64,000 bases of DNA from Uloborus plumipes. Taxonomy: Eukaryota; Arthropoda; Arachnida; Araneae; Uloboridae. Location of the stretch: the NCBI GenBank assembly GCA_038373865.1, contig JAXGGA010002930.1:48029-112028 (forward strand), in the 5' to 3' direction. The translations under genes were made by a program, and so were the position numbers. The notes under the pieces were generated by a model. It was not told where the DNA came from. It worked only from the letters and a program-made list of their open reading frames with translations, and ran no database searches. Below, one piece after another: positions 11,360-23,842 of the stretch (positions within the stretch are counted from its first letter, which is position 1; each line of letters begins with the position of its first letter).

Positions 11360-13000
11360 GAGCCAATATTTAGAAAAGTGCCAATTTGAAGTTGCAGTTT
11401 TCTGAAAAAAAAATTTTTTTGCAGAAGAAAACTAATATTGGATTTTAAGTCTAAATTGGGTCTAAATGCAAGAAAATAAAAGGGGGGAGGTCAAGGAGGT
11501 TATTTACCCCCTACTTAGATTACTCACTTTTAAGCCGTTACAGATCTGATGAATGTTACACATCTGATATTAATATGAGCTACATATTTAAGTTTATGCT
11601 TTCAGTCTTCGTTAACATCTCTAAAAATGATATTATTTCCTTTCATTTTTAACATAGAATTAAGATAATTATATTAAAATACATATATTAGGCTAAAAAA
11701 TCAAATTTCATTATAAAAAAGCATTTTTTGGAAATAAAAATGAGGGATAAGGTTTTTAGATAAAATAAATTATGAGATTACCAAATCCAAGCTAATAAAA
11801 CATTTGCTTTGTTTTGAAACAACACACAACTTCAACTTTTTCAACACACAACTCTGCTGCTTGCTTTTCTTTAATTAGTTGCAGGAAATTTAATTTCTTG
11901 ATCAGAAATTCAAATTTAGCATGCTAGTTATTATATAGTTATTTAGCGAAGTTATGAGAAATTGAAGCACCCCCAAAAAAAAATAAAATAATAATAAAAT
12001 AAAATTAAATAAATAAAATAATAATAATTAATTAACTTAATTTTTGCAGCGTCAATTTTTCTTATTTTACTAACTTCTATTGTTAGGTCATACAAACCAC
12101 AAATGAAGCAATTGTACTAAAACTCATTGCTTTTCATTTTTTAAGAACAAAAATATTCAATATATATGGCTAAAACCTATGATTTTTGCTTTTTATAATT
12201 CTGAAACGTGTGAGTTAGTTCTGTAACATATTCGCTGTTTTTCAATGTTACCGCTCTGACTGTTACCGATCTGACAAACTGACAAAGTTTTTTTTTTTAT
12301 TTCCGAGTCGATCGCACTAAACCAAAATCAAACACGTGGTTTTTTCACTTGTAATAAAGGACTATACTTATATATAAAATAATTTTTAAAATAATAAAAA
12401 CTGCGCATTTTAGAGCGTGTTACCGATCTGATGACTCAAATGACACACATTTTATAAAATCACTTTAAAAAATCTTACCTACAATTTTAGATGCAGAAAT
12501 GCAAATTTTTAATTACGATTCGATAAAACATCCCACCAGGTACTCAGTATCACGTGGTATAGGTGCAGGAAATGATTTTGGGAGCCTAAACATAGATCGG
12601 AAGTTATTGTTACCACTCTGACGGCGGAACTTGGGACACGCTTATTTTGCATCGGCTAGAAAATCAGAAATCGATTAAAACAAAAATGAAGTAAAATATT
12701 AACAAAGGGGTAAAAGTAGAATCGTTTTTTGTGCAAGTGCGTTTTTTTTGGGAAGTTAGAAAGTGCGCATGACCTGTTTGCATGCTAAGCTTTGCTACTG
12801 GGGACACGTTACCGATCTGATTTTTGATGTATAAAAACAATATTTTCTGAAGAAAAAAAAAATTTTTTCTGATGTTATTAGATGAAATGAAAGCAGAACC
12901 TTATCTTCTTTCTGGGGAAAATTATTTTTTAAACTAGTTATTGAAATACTAGTGAAAATTCACTTGGGACTCAAATTGGCACTTTTCTAAATATTAGCTC
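11360..13000. mobile_element. P7: iteron element with GTTACCGATCTGA motif
   Basis: Inverted ends of about 30 bp: left 11360-11389 (GAGCCAATATTTAGAAAAGT, then GCCAATTTGA), mirrored at 12971-13000 with one mismatch. Flanks are TTAT at 11356-11359 and 13001-13004; a TA duplication with a slightly longer TIR fits equally. Seven copies of GTTACCGATCTGA (11537, 11555, 12247, 12262, 12419, 12609, 12808; some with one or two changes) all point the same way. No transposase is recognisable, so it looks non-autonomous. Grouping it with pogo-like elements is by analogy with P2 to P6 only. Confidence 0.7.
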
Positions 13001-13004
13001 TTAT

Positions 13005-14122
13005 AGCCTATTGCACCCTTGTTTATAACATAAATTGCACATGTAAAAGAAAACTAGGTATCAATTGAAAGAAAATGAGAGCATTTCAAAAATGGAAGCC
13101 CAGTGGCGCTAACCTATGAAAAATGCTGTTGCTGCAATTGAATTGTTATAAAGATAAAAATGAATAATAATTTGAGCAATTCTATTTATATTTCTCGACT
13201 TGTATATTTTATAGAATTATTTAAGTCATTTCAATACCAAGTCCAAAGCTGTTAATTCCTGCTTACTCTTAGGACTTAGTCACTCATTTGTTGTCAACTT
13301 TCCTAAAAAAGCAAAACACAAAGCAATAACCGGCTAAAGCAAAATCATAAAAACAAAAAAAGCAAAAGAATAAATAAAAGGCATGAATGTAGGCTGAATT
13401 TTCCAGAAAATAACACTATAAATAACAAAAGTCGAAAATACCCTAATTGAATTCAAACTTTAAAAATAAAACAATTTGAAATAAGCTTTGAAAATTGCAT
13501 TCTTAAAGAAATTTCAGAAAACTTTTTTTGTTCTAAAAATCTTGCCAAGTGCACCTGAGGTCCCATGTTTCATCTCTCTATTCAAAAAAAAAAGGAAAGA
13601 AATATACGTTCACCTTTTAACCGTTCTGAAAAATAGGCTAGAGGCTGTGCTCAAAAAATCTTATTTCTTTTAACTTTATCAGAAAAGCTGTCTAGTGTAT
13701 AATACGTGGATAAAAGTATTTTTTGATTTAAACTTTATAAAGTTTCTTTAAATCACTTGACAAATGTTTAATGTCATTGTATACGAGCACTGTTCATAGA
13801 GGTTTTTTTTTAATTATAATTTTTTTAAGAAACCAAACTTCTGCATCAAAATGTCTTATACATTTTATATCTTTTCAAAATTTTCGTAATCTGTGAATAA
13901 CACTAACTCACACAGTATCCCATAAAAGCCCTGGATGATACTCTGGCAAATATTTTAAGCGCATAAATTTTAATTCATGCCTCCGTACTTAAAATTCTAG
14001 AGAGATATATCCCAGCGAAATGGTTTCTTCGAAATATTCTAAATCCGATGGTACTGTCTCAAACCCTTTACAGCGAAATAGCATGGTGGAGTCCAGATAA
14101 GACCAACACGCCTAGATTGAAA
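13005..14122. other. Unassigned AT-rich DNA
   Basis: No gene or repeat family recognised; the 61-codon frame at 13488-13673 is lysine/phenylalanine-rich and looks like chance. Confidence 0.4.
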
Positions 14123-14124
14123 TA

Positions 14125-14651
14125 CAGTAACTTCTAGTTACACCGCGCCTTGTTATATCGCTCATTCGGATATATCGTGCTTTTTCTTTGTTTCACAAAA
14201 AATTGTACGTATTGAAAGAAAATGATGCTTTACGTTTTTCATTGCAGAAAATAATACTGCTGCTCTCAGGAAAAATATTTTCTTTTTCTTTTTTCCTCTT
14301 TTTTTAAATTGATGAACAGAATTGGCATGTTTTGCATACCCTTATATAGTTGCAGTTTAAGCTGCAACTTTCACTTCATATTTCATTCGTGCAATAAAAC
14401 AAAATTATTTTAAATTATTATGTTTATTTTTTTTAGTTTTGAACAAAAATTGGCAGATTAATTTTCATTTATTTTTACTAAGAATATTGTCCTAATATGA
14501 TAACAAGCCAATATTTTTAGAGGCACATGTCGTCGTTAGTTTTTACGTTAATTAAATCGTTACTTTTTATGACCTCATTTTTGTCGCATTTTCGGATATA
14601 TTGCGCTTTTTTGTTGTCTCCCGACAAGAACGAGATAACGAGCGGTTACAG
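14125..14651. mobile_element. Pogo/Tc1-like MITE (CAGTAAC ends)
   Basis: Left end CAGTAACTTCTAGTTACACC; complement of right end CTGTAACCGCTCGTTATCTC. TA duplications at 14123-14124 and 14652-14653. Subterminal GGATATATCGTGCTTTTT (near 14168) is mirrored by GGATATATTGCGCTTTTTT (near 14594), the style of TA-inserting MITEs whose ends read CAGTnnAACCTCGTTATA. 527 bp, non-coding. Confidence 0.65.
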
Positions 14652-14653
14652 TA

Positions 14654-14759
14654 CCAGTTTAATAACTATTTATATTTAAACTTTTTTCAAAGTTTCACTT
14701 TTTATAAATTATTGCATTAAAAAGTCAAACCTAAATAATTTTACGGAAAAAACATGTTC
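14654..14759. other. Short unassigned spacer
   Basis: AT-rich spacer between the MITE and the SINE; nothing recognised. Confidence 0.4.
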
Positions 14760-14890
14760 GGCGGGGCCTCCGTGGCTTTAGCTTTTTGCTTCACCTCGTA
14801 GGCTGGAGGTCGTACGTTCGATTCCCGCCAATGCCCAGGATATCTCTTTGTGCTGCATGTTATCCTTTTTGTTATTGAATAAAGAAGTCC
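14760..14890 (+). repeat. tRNA-derived SINE, decayed
   Basis: GC-rich head with tRNA-like layout: GGCGGGGCCTCCGTGGCTTT, a CTCGTAGG anticodon-loop-like string, and a B-box-like GTTCGATTCC at 14816-14825 followed by CCGCC. The tail contains TTGTGCTGCATGTTATCC and is AT-rich. The anticodon region resembles tRNA-Thr(CGT), as in the SINE at 52380. Stems are too degraded for a functional tRNA. Confidence 0.6.
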
Positions 14891-14934
14891 AACTTCTCTC
14901 AAATGAATGAATTTCACCCACTCCTTACGTAGTA

Positions 14935-15365
14935 CACTGTAAAAAATGGATGTTGTTTTTGCAATATAATACAGCTAGAAAGCAAGACATTGCAATTATA
15001 ATACAGCTTGCAGTAACTAACTAAAAAATTGCTAATTTTACAGTAGTAAACTGTAATATGGCCGATTTTACAGTAATAAACTAAAGCTCCTGCTTTACAG
15101 TAAAAAATTGAAAAATTGCTAACTTTACAGTTCATTACTGTGCATTTTACAGTTTTAAACTGGAACCTCTGCTGCCAGAGTTATACTACCGCTTTTACAG
15201 TATAATACAGCTAATTTTGTGGAAATGAACTGTAAAATGGCTGCTTTACAGAAATAAAGTGTAAAATTAGCAATTTTACAGTATATTACTGTGCATTTTA
15301 CAGTTTTAAACTGAAACCTCTACTGCCACTTTTATACTGTAAAAACAACAATTTATTTTTTCGTG
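14935..15365 (+). mobile_element. CACTG-type MITE, copy 4
   Basis: Starts CACTGTAAAAAATGGATGTT after TA. The end is TTTTTTCGTG, then TA. It has extra palindromic modules and an altered left part. The TA at its right edge was used by the Tigger-like MITE that follows directly. Confidence 0.85.
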
Positions 15366-15367
15366 TA

Positions 15368-15658
15368 CAGTAAACTCCCGATAATCGGCTGTCGGATCAT
15401 CCGCGGATCATTCACACCTCAGTGTTTTTTACTTCGATGATTTATTGAATGCAAAAAAAAGTGCGTTATTGGTCGTTTTTAGCTTTTTAAGATTTTTTTC
15501 CATTCAACGTTGTCATTTTCATCTGTAATTTGAATGTATTTGTTGTGTTATTGACTGTCTTTTTTTCTTGGTATTGCATACACATATCGTTTTACCAATT
15601 GTTCGATCATCCGCTGTTACCGTGTCACCCTATTCCGTGGATAATCGAGAGTTTACTG
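15368..15658. mobile_element. Tigger/pogo-like MITE, copy 1
   Basis: CAGTAAACTCCCGATAATCG at the left, GGATAATCGAGAGTTTACTG at the right, with TA at 15366-15367 and 15659-15660. 291 bp with a variant GATCATCCGCGG subterminal string. Related copies lie at 36058-36361 and 55501-55784. The short open frames over it are chance translations. Confidence 0.9.
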
Positions 15659-15660
15659 TA

Positions 15661-16330
15661 TCTATTAAAACTATGCACACGACAACAACAACAACATTTT
15701 CGGCAGAAATAAAAATGAACGTTATAAACCAAGAAAATAGCAGCCATCTAAAAAAGGACAATACTTTCATGCAAAAATATTTGCGCTGGAAAATCAAATC
15801 TGCTACTGATTGAAAGTAACTGCAAGTGAACGGCTGAAACAACATTTTACTCACCGAAAACATTGAATCGTGAATCAAAGGAAATGAAGGAATTCGAAGG
15901 AAATGAAATTTCCATCAAAGAAACATTTTTTATTTTAATTCGTCAGTCAGTTTCTCTTGTTCGACCAAATGCTGAAACTGCAAATGCTTAGTTCAACTGT
16001 CTCGTAAATAAAAAAGATGATTCTATTTTCAAATTTTTTTCGATATCTTTTTATTAAAAACTTTGTGATTTAAAAAATGACTTACGAATAAGCTGAAGAC
16101 ATCGGTACACTATAGGAACAGCTCTATTTTAAGAACACAAAATAAAATGTTTTAAAAATTCATTAAAAAATATTTTTGTTTTTTAAATTCAGTATTATGC
16201 TCGAATTTGTCACTATGAAACGAATTTTAGAGCGAATTTTTAAAATATAATGTTACATATGATTAATTGTTATATATTCGAGCTCTTTGGCCATAAAAAA
16301 ATAAAAATTTCTTCATGCACTGAGGTCTCT
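15661..16330. other. Unassigned AT-rich DNA
   Basis: Includes an (ACA)n stretch near 15680-15697. No gene recognised. Confidence 0.4.
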
Positions 16331-16586
16331 AATTCTGTACCTCAGAACCAGACTAACATAAGTCCATTTTCGTAACTTTTCAGCAGAGGGCGAAAACGAT
16401 TGTCGATTGCATGCTAAGGATAAGACTCGCGCTCTTTTATCGCTGCTAAATAATTGCAAAGAAATTTCTTTTAAAGAAAAATGTTTTCATGGGTCGATAG
16501 GGAATAAGATTCTACATACAATGCGGTAATAAAGTGAAAATCGCTAATTTTGTACTTACGTCATTCTGGTTCTGAGGTACAGAATT
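16331..16586. mobile_element. MITE with 33 bp inverted ends
   Basis: AATTCTGTACCTCAGAACCA at 16331 is repeated inverted at 16554-16586, with about 30 of 33 positions matching (both arms run on to TAAGT). The interior of about 190 bp is non-coding. The target duplication is unclear, so the superfamily is not assigned. Confidence 0.65.
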
Positions 16587-16633
16587 CCACAATACAAGAA
16601 TTTCTTTAACTTACAAGAGTAATATAATCCGAC

Positions 16634-16812
16634 CAGGCCCTTCATTTAGGGGGAGGGCAGGGGGATCAATTACCCCCCCCCCTGACTTTGAGAAATCAAT
16701 GTACATTTACATATAAATGGGCGTGGTTTTTTATGTTTTCCGATGAATTTGCATTGTGTTTGGAACCTTTGCCCCCCCCCCCCCCCTGGAAAAACTTGAA
16801 ATGACGTCCCTG
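16634..16812. mobile_element. hAT MITE with perfect 8 bp duplication
   Basis: AATCCGAC at 16626-16633 is repeated exactly at 16813-16820. Ends are CAGGCCCTTCATTTAGGGGG and the complement of the right end CAGGGACGTCATTTCAAG. Two long C tracts (near 16674 and 16773) sit inside. The 8 bp duplication plus CAGGG ends indicate hAT. Confidence 0.85.
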
Positions 16813-16820
16813 AATCCGAC

Positions 16821-17780
16821 TATTTAATTTTTTTAAAAAATATCAATTGAGTATAGACTACTTAAGAAATCAAGAATAATTCGGAGAATCCTTCACTGAC
16901 AATAATTCAATGTTAAGATTCTGAAAATAGTTATAGATAAGTTTTGTATTGCGTACTGATTTCCTACATGCACTGATAATAATTCCACAACTTAAAAAAT
17001 TAGTCTCATTGCACTATATGTATTCAGAAAAAATGAAGTTCATGTCCAGTCTTCAATGCATCATAAAGTAAAATATTTTGGGTTTTTGGTTAGTCTGCTG
17101 CGATTTTCCCTTCCTTCCTCCAAATCAAAAAAATGTAAGTGTCAAAGTATTTCTACTAACACCTACCATTATTCTTCTATCCGTTCTGTGATACTGCATG
17201 GACGATTCCTTTTGCTTCAATCTTTTATGTGGCTTACATGAAACCTACTTAGGTTTAAATGGAAAAGCAAATGGAAATTTAATTGCCTAAGAGTCGGAAC
17301 CAGCGTTTATTTCTGGTCCATAGAGACTGCTGTCAAATGATAAAACTTTAGACTGTCATAAATTTGAATTAAAATCTCTTTTCCTCTGCCCCTGTTCGCT
17401 AAAGAAAAAGAACACGAATTGGACGACAGCCAAAATAAGAAAAAAAAAAGTTAAACACTTTTATAAAAGGAATGTTTTAGGAATAGAATATCTTTTTTTT
17501 TTCCTTCGAAAATTGGATTCGGATGTGCGTTTAAATAATCATGCTTCGTTAGCGTCATTGTTGTTAGAGGATATTAGTAATTTGAGATGTTTCTATAAAA
17601 GAGAAAATCGGAGAAGGTGATCATCAATTATGTGTTTTCACTTAATAGTTGCAAAATATGTACTCATTCTTTTAGTAGGGAAGAATTTTAAGCAAACAAA
17701 AAAACATTTATTTTTACAATTCATTTACTCCCCGGCTCTGCTTCTTTGAGTGGTGGCGCCCATATCCGGCAAGCACAAAC
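16821..17780. other. Unassigned AT-rich DNA
   Basis: No gene or repeat family recognised. Confidence 0.4.
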
Positions 17781-17789
17781 ACATGTTTA

Positions 17790-17878
17790 CACATACACGC
17801 CTACTCACACACCACACACACACACACCACACACCACACACACACACACCACACACCACACACACGCACACGCACACA

Positions 17879-17951
<73 letters not shown>
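17790..17951 (+). repeat. (CA)n microsatellite
   Basis: About 160 bp of CACACA with scattered CC interruptions in the left part and a pure run from about 17887. The Thr/His and Cys/Val frames over it are artefacts. Confidence 0.98.
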
Positions 17952-17952
<1 letters not shown>

Positions 17953-18081
17953 CTATCGCAATTTTTCGTTGCGAAAAACATAATTTGAGTTCAAGGTGTC
18001 AATTTTTTTTTCTGTCCGTCTTTTTAGACGTTTCCTATCTGCTACAGGTAAGCTAAATGTGTCTAAAATTTATTCTAAAAA

Positions 18082-18445
18082 CACTAAAAACTGAATGTTA
18101 TTTCTACAGTATAATATAGCTAATTTTACAGCAATAAACTGTAAAAATTGCTAATTTTTATATTAATAAACAGAAATTGTTAAGTTTACAGTTTAGTACG
18201 GTGCATTTTACCGTTTTAAACTGGAACCTCTGCTGCCAGTATTATACTGTTATTTTTTAAAGTATAACACAGCTAAATTTTACGGCAATAAACTGTAAAA
18301 TTTCTAAATCTTCTGTAAAATTTTACATTATGATACTGTAAAATTGCTAGTTTTACAGTTTATTACTTTGCATTTTACAGTTCTAATTTGGAACATTGGC
18401 TGTCAGTATTAGATTGTAAAAAGCAACAGTTCTTTTTTTACAGTG
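18082..18445 (+). mobile_element. CACTG-type MITE, copy 5
   Basis: Starts CACTAAAAACTGAATGTTAT and ends TTTTTTTACAGTG, flanked by AA on both sides. Standard modules and the GGAACCTCTGCTGCCAGTAT block are present. Confidence 0.85.
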
Positions 18446-18755
18446 AAGTATCAAAAAGCATACTACAAAGAGTATTTATAAAAGGGACACATGTTCACGC
18501 TCAGAAATGTTCTCAAATGAGATTCCAAAAGTGTTCAAAAGGAATACTGAACCTAAATTAGTGCTCTTAGACGTGTTCCGAAAACTTTTTCACAAGTGCT
18601 TCAAAATGATCTGAAAAAAGAATGTGTATGCTCAAAAGTTACCAAATCGTGTTCAAAAACGTCTTAAAATTGACATCATAGGCGATTCATAATATAAAGT
18701 ATTATATTATAATTTATGTTATAACTATATAGAATCATTTGTGTAATTATTTGTG
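18446..18755. other. Unassigned AT-rich DNA
   Basis: Contains several GTTC/TGTTC-rich imperfect repeats (for example GTGTTCAAAA-like strings at 18529 and 18648). No gene recognised. Confidence 0.35.
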
Positions 18756-19124
18756 CGCTGTAAAAATTGAATGTTGTTTTTACAGTATGATACAGCTATT
18801 ATTACAGTAATAAACTGTGAAACTGCTAATTTTACAGTAGCAAACTGTAAAATTAGCAGTTTCGCAGTTTATTACTGTGAATTTTACAGTTTTAAACTAG
18901 AACCTCAGCTGCCAGTATTACACTGTTGTTTTTACAGTATGATACAGCTAATTTATTGGTAATAAACTGTAGCATTTTTAATTTTACAGTAATAAACTAA
19001 AATTTCTATTTTTACAGTAATAAACTGTAAAATAGCCACAGTTTATTACTGCGGTTTTAGTTTTAAACTGAAACCTCTGCTTTCAATAGTATACTGTAAA
19101 AACAACAGCTTATTTTCTGCAGTG
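18756..19124 (+). mobile_element. CACTG-type MITE, copy 6
   Basis: Left end mutated to CGCTGTAAAAATTGAATGTT; right end TTTTCTGCAGTG. TG flanks on both sides. The interior has the usual palindromic modules. Confidence 0.85.
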
Positions 19125-19472
19125 TGTACTTTTAGAATTTGGTTTCCTTAGCACTCATTGAACGAAATGATAGGCATGCAGCTGGAATTACAATGACATC
19201 AGTTTCACCATCCGAAATGGAGTGCTTCCTGAAAGCGCACCTATTAGTAAGACTTAGTACGAGAGGTCTCCACATGTTTCAGAAGCCTTTATCGAATAAT
19301 TCAAGCCTACTGAAATTCTGTTTGCAAATGTAGTTAGTGTTAAGAGCTTTGCATGTTCTGTACACGCATGCATAGCTCGGAAATGAGCATTGCTGAGTTA
19401 GACACATTTTGAGCTTTGTTATATTAAGGAATTCTCATAAACATTCAAAAACTTGCAAATATCGTATTTGTA
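19125..19472. other. Unassigned spacer
   Basis: A 64-codon plus frame (19139-19333) has no recognisable family; nothing else found. Confidence 0.4.
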
Positions 19473-19678
19473 CACTGCTAAAAATAAACTGTTTTTACAG
19501 TATAATACTGAGAGAAGAGATTTTAGTTTAAAACTGTAAAATGCACAGTATCCAACTGCAAAACTAGCAATTTTACGGTTTATTACTGTAAAATTTGCAA
19601 TTTGTCAGTTTATTACTGCAAAATTACTGTAAAATTAGCTGGAGTATACTGTAAAAACAACATTTGTTTTTTGCAGTG
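19473..19678 (-). mobile_element. CACTG-type MITE, copy 7
   Basis: CACTGCTAAAAATAAACTGT to TTTTTTGCAGTG with TA on both flanks. Short (206 bp), with fewer internal modules. Confidence 0.9.
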
Positions 19679-20273
19679 TATGATTTTGAATATATTTATA
19701 CTTTTCGTCTTAAGAAAGAAGGCTATATCTCGGAGGGCGGAAAACTAGAAGACATTAATTTTTTAACCTGCATAAATGCTTTCTTTTTTTAAACTGTTTT
19801 AGCTCATAAGTAAAACATTGCAAGAACAAAATTTTAAATTTCTTTTAAACTATATCTTTGAGCAACCAACAAAAATCTTTAAAAATGAATTGCAGCAGCA
19901 AAGTTTGGATTTAGGGCCTTTTAAATTATGACGACAGAATAAAGAGCATCACTTTAAGGATTAAAAGCATTGTTGTGTGCATTGCTAAGTTAGATATATT
20001 TTGAGCAAAAATTTAAGATGTATATTTATTTTAAATGTATCTATATGAGTTATTTTTAAGAATCAAAAGCCATTTAACTCGATGGAAATTATAAACATAA
20101 AGTATTAGATTTATAAAGTAAACAAATTAAAATTTTAATGTCATTGAACAAGACAAAGAACATGGATAGAAACAAATATATGATTTTAAAACTGATGGAA
20201 AAACATCGATTCAAAAAGCAGCTACAGCACTTTTTACTGAAATAAATGTATCCAAGAATGTGTACGTTTTAGT
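19679..20273. other. Unassigned AT-rich DNA
   Basis: No feature recognised. Confidence 0.4.
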
Positions 20274-20277
20274 TTAA

Positions 20278-20784
20278 CATATTAATGCCTAGCGTCCCTT
20301 TTTAGGGACGGTCCAAAAAAGGGTCTGAATTCCCTCAAAATGAACATTTCCACCAAATAATAGTGTTCAATTAGTACCTTGGTATTGTTTCAATTCGTTT
20401 TTAACAGATTGCAGCATATAACTATTGTAAAGTGTGTTCTGTAGCAGTTTAAATATGATCTGTATCAAAAATGACATCGTTCACAATCTCAAGAAAAAAG
20501 CTGAGTTTTCAAAGTTATTCCTAGCTTCCCAGTTCATGTTAATTGCTGATTTTATTTCTTCTTATAAAATGTCTTTTTAAATATATCGTAGGCAGAAAAA
20601 TATTTTAGTAAAAAAAGTCTGTACCCTTTGGGGTCTATCGTAACTTTTAAGGGACGGTGTTTCTTTCCTAAATGAAAAAGTTATTTTTACATAATATATT
20701 TTTTATTATTTTTCTTGTCCATTAAACACTGTTTGTAACCAGTATACAAAATATCTTTGAAAAAAAATGTCAGGCATTAATGGG
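20278..20784 (+). mobile_element. piggyBac-like TTAA MITE, copy 1
   Basis: TTAA at 20274-20277 and 20785-20788. The left end is CATATTAATGCCTAGCGTCC (consensus in other copies CCCATTAATGCCTAGCGTCC); the right end is GTCAGGCATTAATGGG. 507 bp, non-coding, with a conserved interior shared with copies at 34056, 41512 and 53390. CCC...GGG ends and TTAA duplication are the piggyBac pattern. Confidence 0.9.
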
Positions 20785-20879
20785 TTAAAATGTTGTAATC
20801 TTAACAGATTTTTTTAAAAATAAGAGTAAAAATGCGTTTTCGAACTTTTAGAGCTAATCTGTTGACTGGTTTTTGAAAT

Positions 20880-21520
20880 AAGCTGTTCAATTGAGATCTA
20901 TTGCTGTCCAGTACAGTACTTATTTAGTTTATATTAAGCATGTTTTGATTTTAAATCTGTAATGTAATTTTCCAAATGCACTCGGAGCGAAGTAGAAAGG
21001 ACAAAATGAGAAAGTTCATTTCGTTTACTTAGGCAATTAGTTATTAAATCACGGACGTATTTCTTCATTTATTAATTAATTTACAGTCGTTTGCTTATTA
21101 ATTCACTCATTTATTCCTTCATTCACTTATTTTTATATTCATTCTCTATTTTATTTACTCATTTCTTTTTCTCATATATTAATTCATTATATTTTTTATT
21201 AATTAATTTTTCATTGATAATCCCTTTTTTCGTTTATGCATTCATTTGATGAAAATTACTGATAATCATCAAATAGAAAATGTTTCATTAAAAAAATAGT
21301 GTATTTTTCGCTTTGCCCCATGGTTGTTTGAGATGAAAAATTTTCACCTTTTTTGAAGATACAGAATAACTGCAAAAAAGGAAAAACAATACTTCAACGC
21401 AAGTTGTTTTTTCAAAATACATTCTTCCTTCTTTATGTACAATAATTTGTAGAACAAATCTCCAATTTACTCGTTCTGAAACAAATATCTCAATTACTTC
21501 ACTTTGTTCCACAGTCTCTC
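20880..21520 (-). mobile_element. Partial P5-family element (inverted relative to P5)
   Basis: Its complement aligns with 55185-56100 of P5: shared strings include CAGTACTTATTT, ATTTCTTCATTTATTAAT, CATTTGATGAAAATTACTG, TTTGCCCCATGG and ACTTCAACGCAAGTTGT. The right edge contains ACTTCACTTTGTTCCACAG, a mutated P5 iteron and TIR. It lacks the Tigger-like MITE that sits in P5 and so shows the empty site. No coding potential. Confidence 0.75.
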
Positions 21521-23829
21521 ACATTTAAAATACGTATAAAAAATTCCCGAAAAAACTTCATAGAAGATAATGTTCATGAAAATAACGAGTCAATATACAT
21601 TGCCAGGATTCCTCTTTGCCACCAACATTTTTCTACAATATTTTCAACGAGACCGTTTTTAGTTGGTTGAGCTATTGTCAAGATACGGAAATCAAGTGGA
21701 TGTCATGCACCGCCTGCCTTTCAAGCTCTCTGACTTTTCGCAACTTAGTTGACAGCTATTGCTTTCGTCTTTTATATTCTCAGAAAGTTAGAAACTCCCC
21801 GTTTCTTTGTATAACAAAAAGTATGTTACTATGAAACAAGCTCTTTCTTGTCATTTAATGGAAATAATGTCTTTACTTTATGTTGAAGGATGTAGCTCCA
21901 ATAATACAAAAGCTGTTTTCTAATGGAAAATACAATCTTGGAATCTTTTCGTTTCATACAATAATATAAGCTTGTTCTTTTTTTTTTTTGAATACAGTAT
22001 TTGTAATTGGCCTTCCGGAACTAAAATTGTAATTTTGTAATTTACCCCTTACCAACTTTCATACCAGTAGTTTGGTATGAAACATGAAATAGTTGCAGTA
22101 TCTTTAATGCAAAGCAGTAACAGTGGCACGCGAAGACCTTTTAAAAAAATTCCAAAATTGAGGGGAAAATGTCGATCTCAAAAATATTGATTTAAACTAA
22201 AACCCTTGAACTGATAAATATAATGATATTAGGACGATTAAGTTTTACGAGGCTGGCTCAACTACAATATTGCAAAGTACTTAGCGATAGCTTCGGACAT
22301 CCAACGAAAATTGTGACGCTACAGACAATGCTTTGTAAAGCATATTTGCTTGGCACGAATGAAACTTTCGATGGATTCTTGATCTGCAATAGTTTCAGCT
22401 ATGAGTGATGGTTTTTTTTTTTTTTTTTAAGTTAACTCTGCAAGTAAAATTAAGAAACCAGATTAGACAAAATTCAGTATGGTTGCACAAATGAAGATCC
22501 TTAAATTGTTTTTGTTACATTACTTGAAAATAATTTGAGAAAAAAACTTCAAAAGTATTATCGAATTTATTTATCACAAACTCCTTACCAAAGAATGAGA
22601 CTTTTTCTCTGCTGGTGACCCTGTAGAGTTCACTGTATTAACAAACTACGAATTTTAGCTCTGAATGTTTTGTGAACTTTTGCCAGGAGAAAGAGGAGAG
22701 CATAGCAAGTTACTCCTTCATTGAAATGTACAAAAGCTGTCCAAAGGAAAAAGTCATAAGATTTTCGAATTTTAGGGAGTGTGTTTTTTAAAACGGCTGG
22801 AAGGAACTCAATGAGGACTTGCTACTTACGAATGAAGAATAGCAAATGAATTTAGCTATGTCATCTCTTATTATCCGGCATTTAAGTAATTTAAATTTAA
22901 GATATAGTACAAAAAAAGTTTCTTGAACCAGTATACGCCATCTACATTCTTTTATGATGAAACTTCAGATTATTTCTCTCTACTTTGGAGAAAAAAAGAA
23001 TAAAACATTAAATTTAATACTGTAAGTATCAACCCAAATTTAATAATTTTCCAATGATATATGGAGAAAATTTTACACCTATTTTAAGTATACATTTAGT
23101 GTTAGGTTCGATGATTTTCAGGATCATAAAAAAAGAAATGCTGATCTTTTTAAATTATTTGTCTATTTCTTTGCAAGATACTACTTGTTGCCCTTTTGAA
23201 ATCCAAATCAGAATTACTGACCTTTTGCATTCGTAATCAAATGTAAGAGCTTACTTCATCTGCGTTACATAGAAATTTGGAAATTTGTACTAACATTTTT
23301 TTTTTTTACATTTGTATGCTTTAGCCGTTGTTGTAGATTTGGTTCAAAATACGCTTCTAAACAAATATTTTTTGTTATGAATGCAGAAAAATCTAAACAC
23401 CGCTGAATATTAATTGATAGCACTTAAAACACTTAAACTTCTTAGGATTCTCATGAACTAATCCTAAAACTAAAGACTTGGTAAAAAAAGATACAGACTC
23501 ATAAACCACATTAAGTACAGACTGTTTAATTTTTAGAATAGAAGGTTTGATGTTATTTGTTTCTTTTTTTATGTATAAGCCAACTATCAGAACTTATAAA
23601 AGTGTTTATTAACGATAACTCTTAAGTTGGGACTTGTTTTATCTTTATTATCAATTAGATTTCAATCGCTAAGATTTACGAGAAAAAATTTTCATTTGAG
23701 TAAGAAATACATAGTCAGCCAACCTAAAATCTATTTTTAACTTTAAAAATTTTTCAGTTTGTTGGAAAAATACAATGTGACACGCTGAGCTTTTTCTCTC
23801 CAGATAGTAGCACTCTCCCTAAAAAGGTT
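21521..23829. other. Unassigned AT-rich DNA
   Basis: About 2.3 kb without a recognisable gene, repeat family or RNA. Short T tracts occur at 21978, 22413 and 23297. Frames of 60-72 codons show no domain. Confidence 0.4.
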
Positions 23830-23842
23830 GGCCACCTTTGAC

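Noticed and set aside
15530..15878. Overlapping frames of 60-82 codons
   Set aside because: They run across a Tigger-like MITE end and an ACA repeat; no domain or consistent frame.
16634..16812. Long C tracts as a possible G-quadruplex regulatory site
   Set aside because: They belong to a hAT MITE with an exact 8 bp duplication; no promoter or gene lies nearby.
17725..17988. Open frames on both strands rich in Cys/Val or His/Thr
   Set aside because: Translations of the CA microsatellite; no gene.
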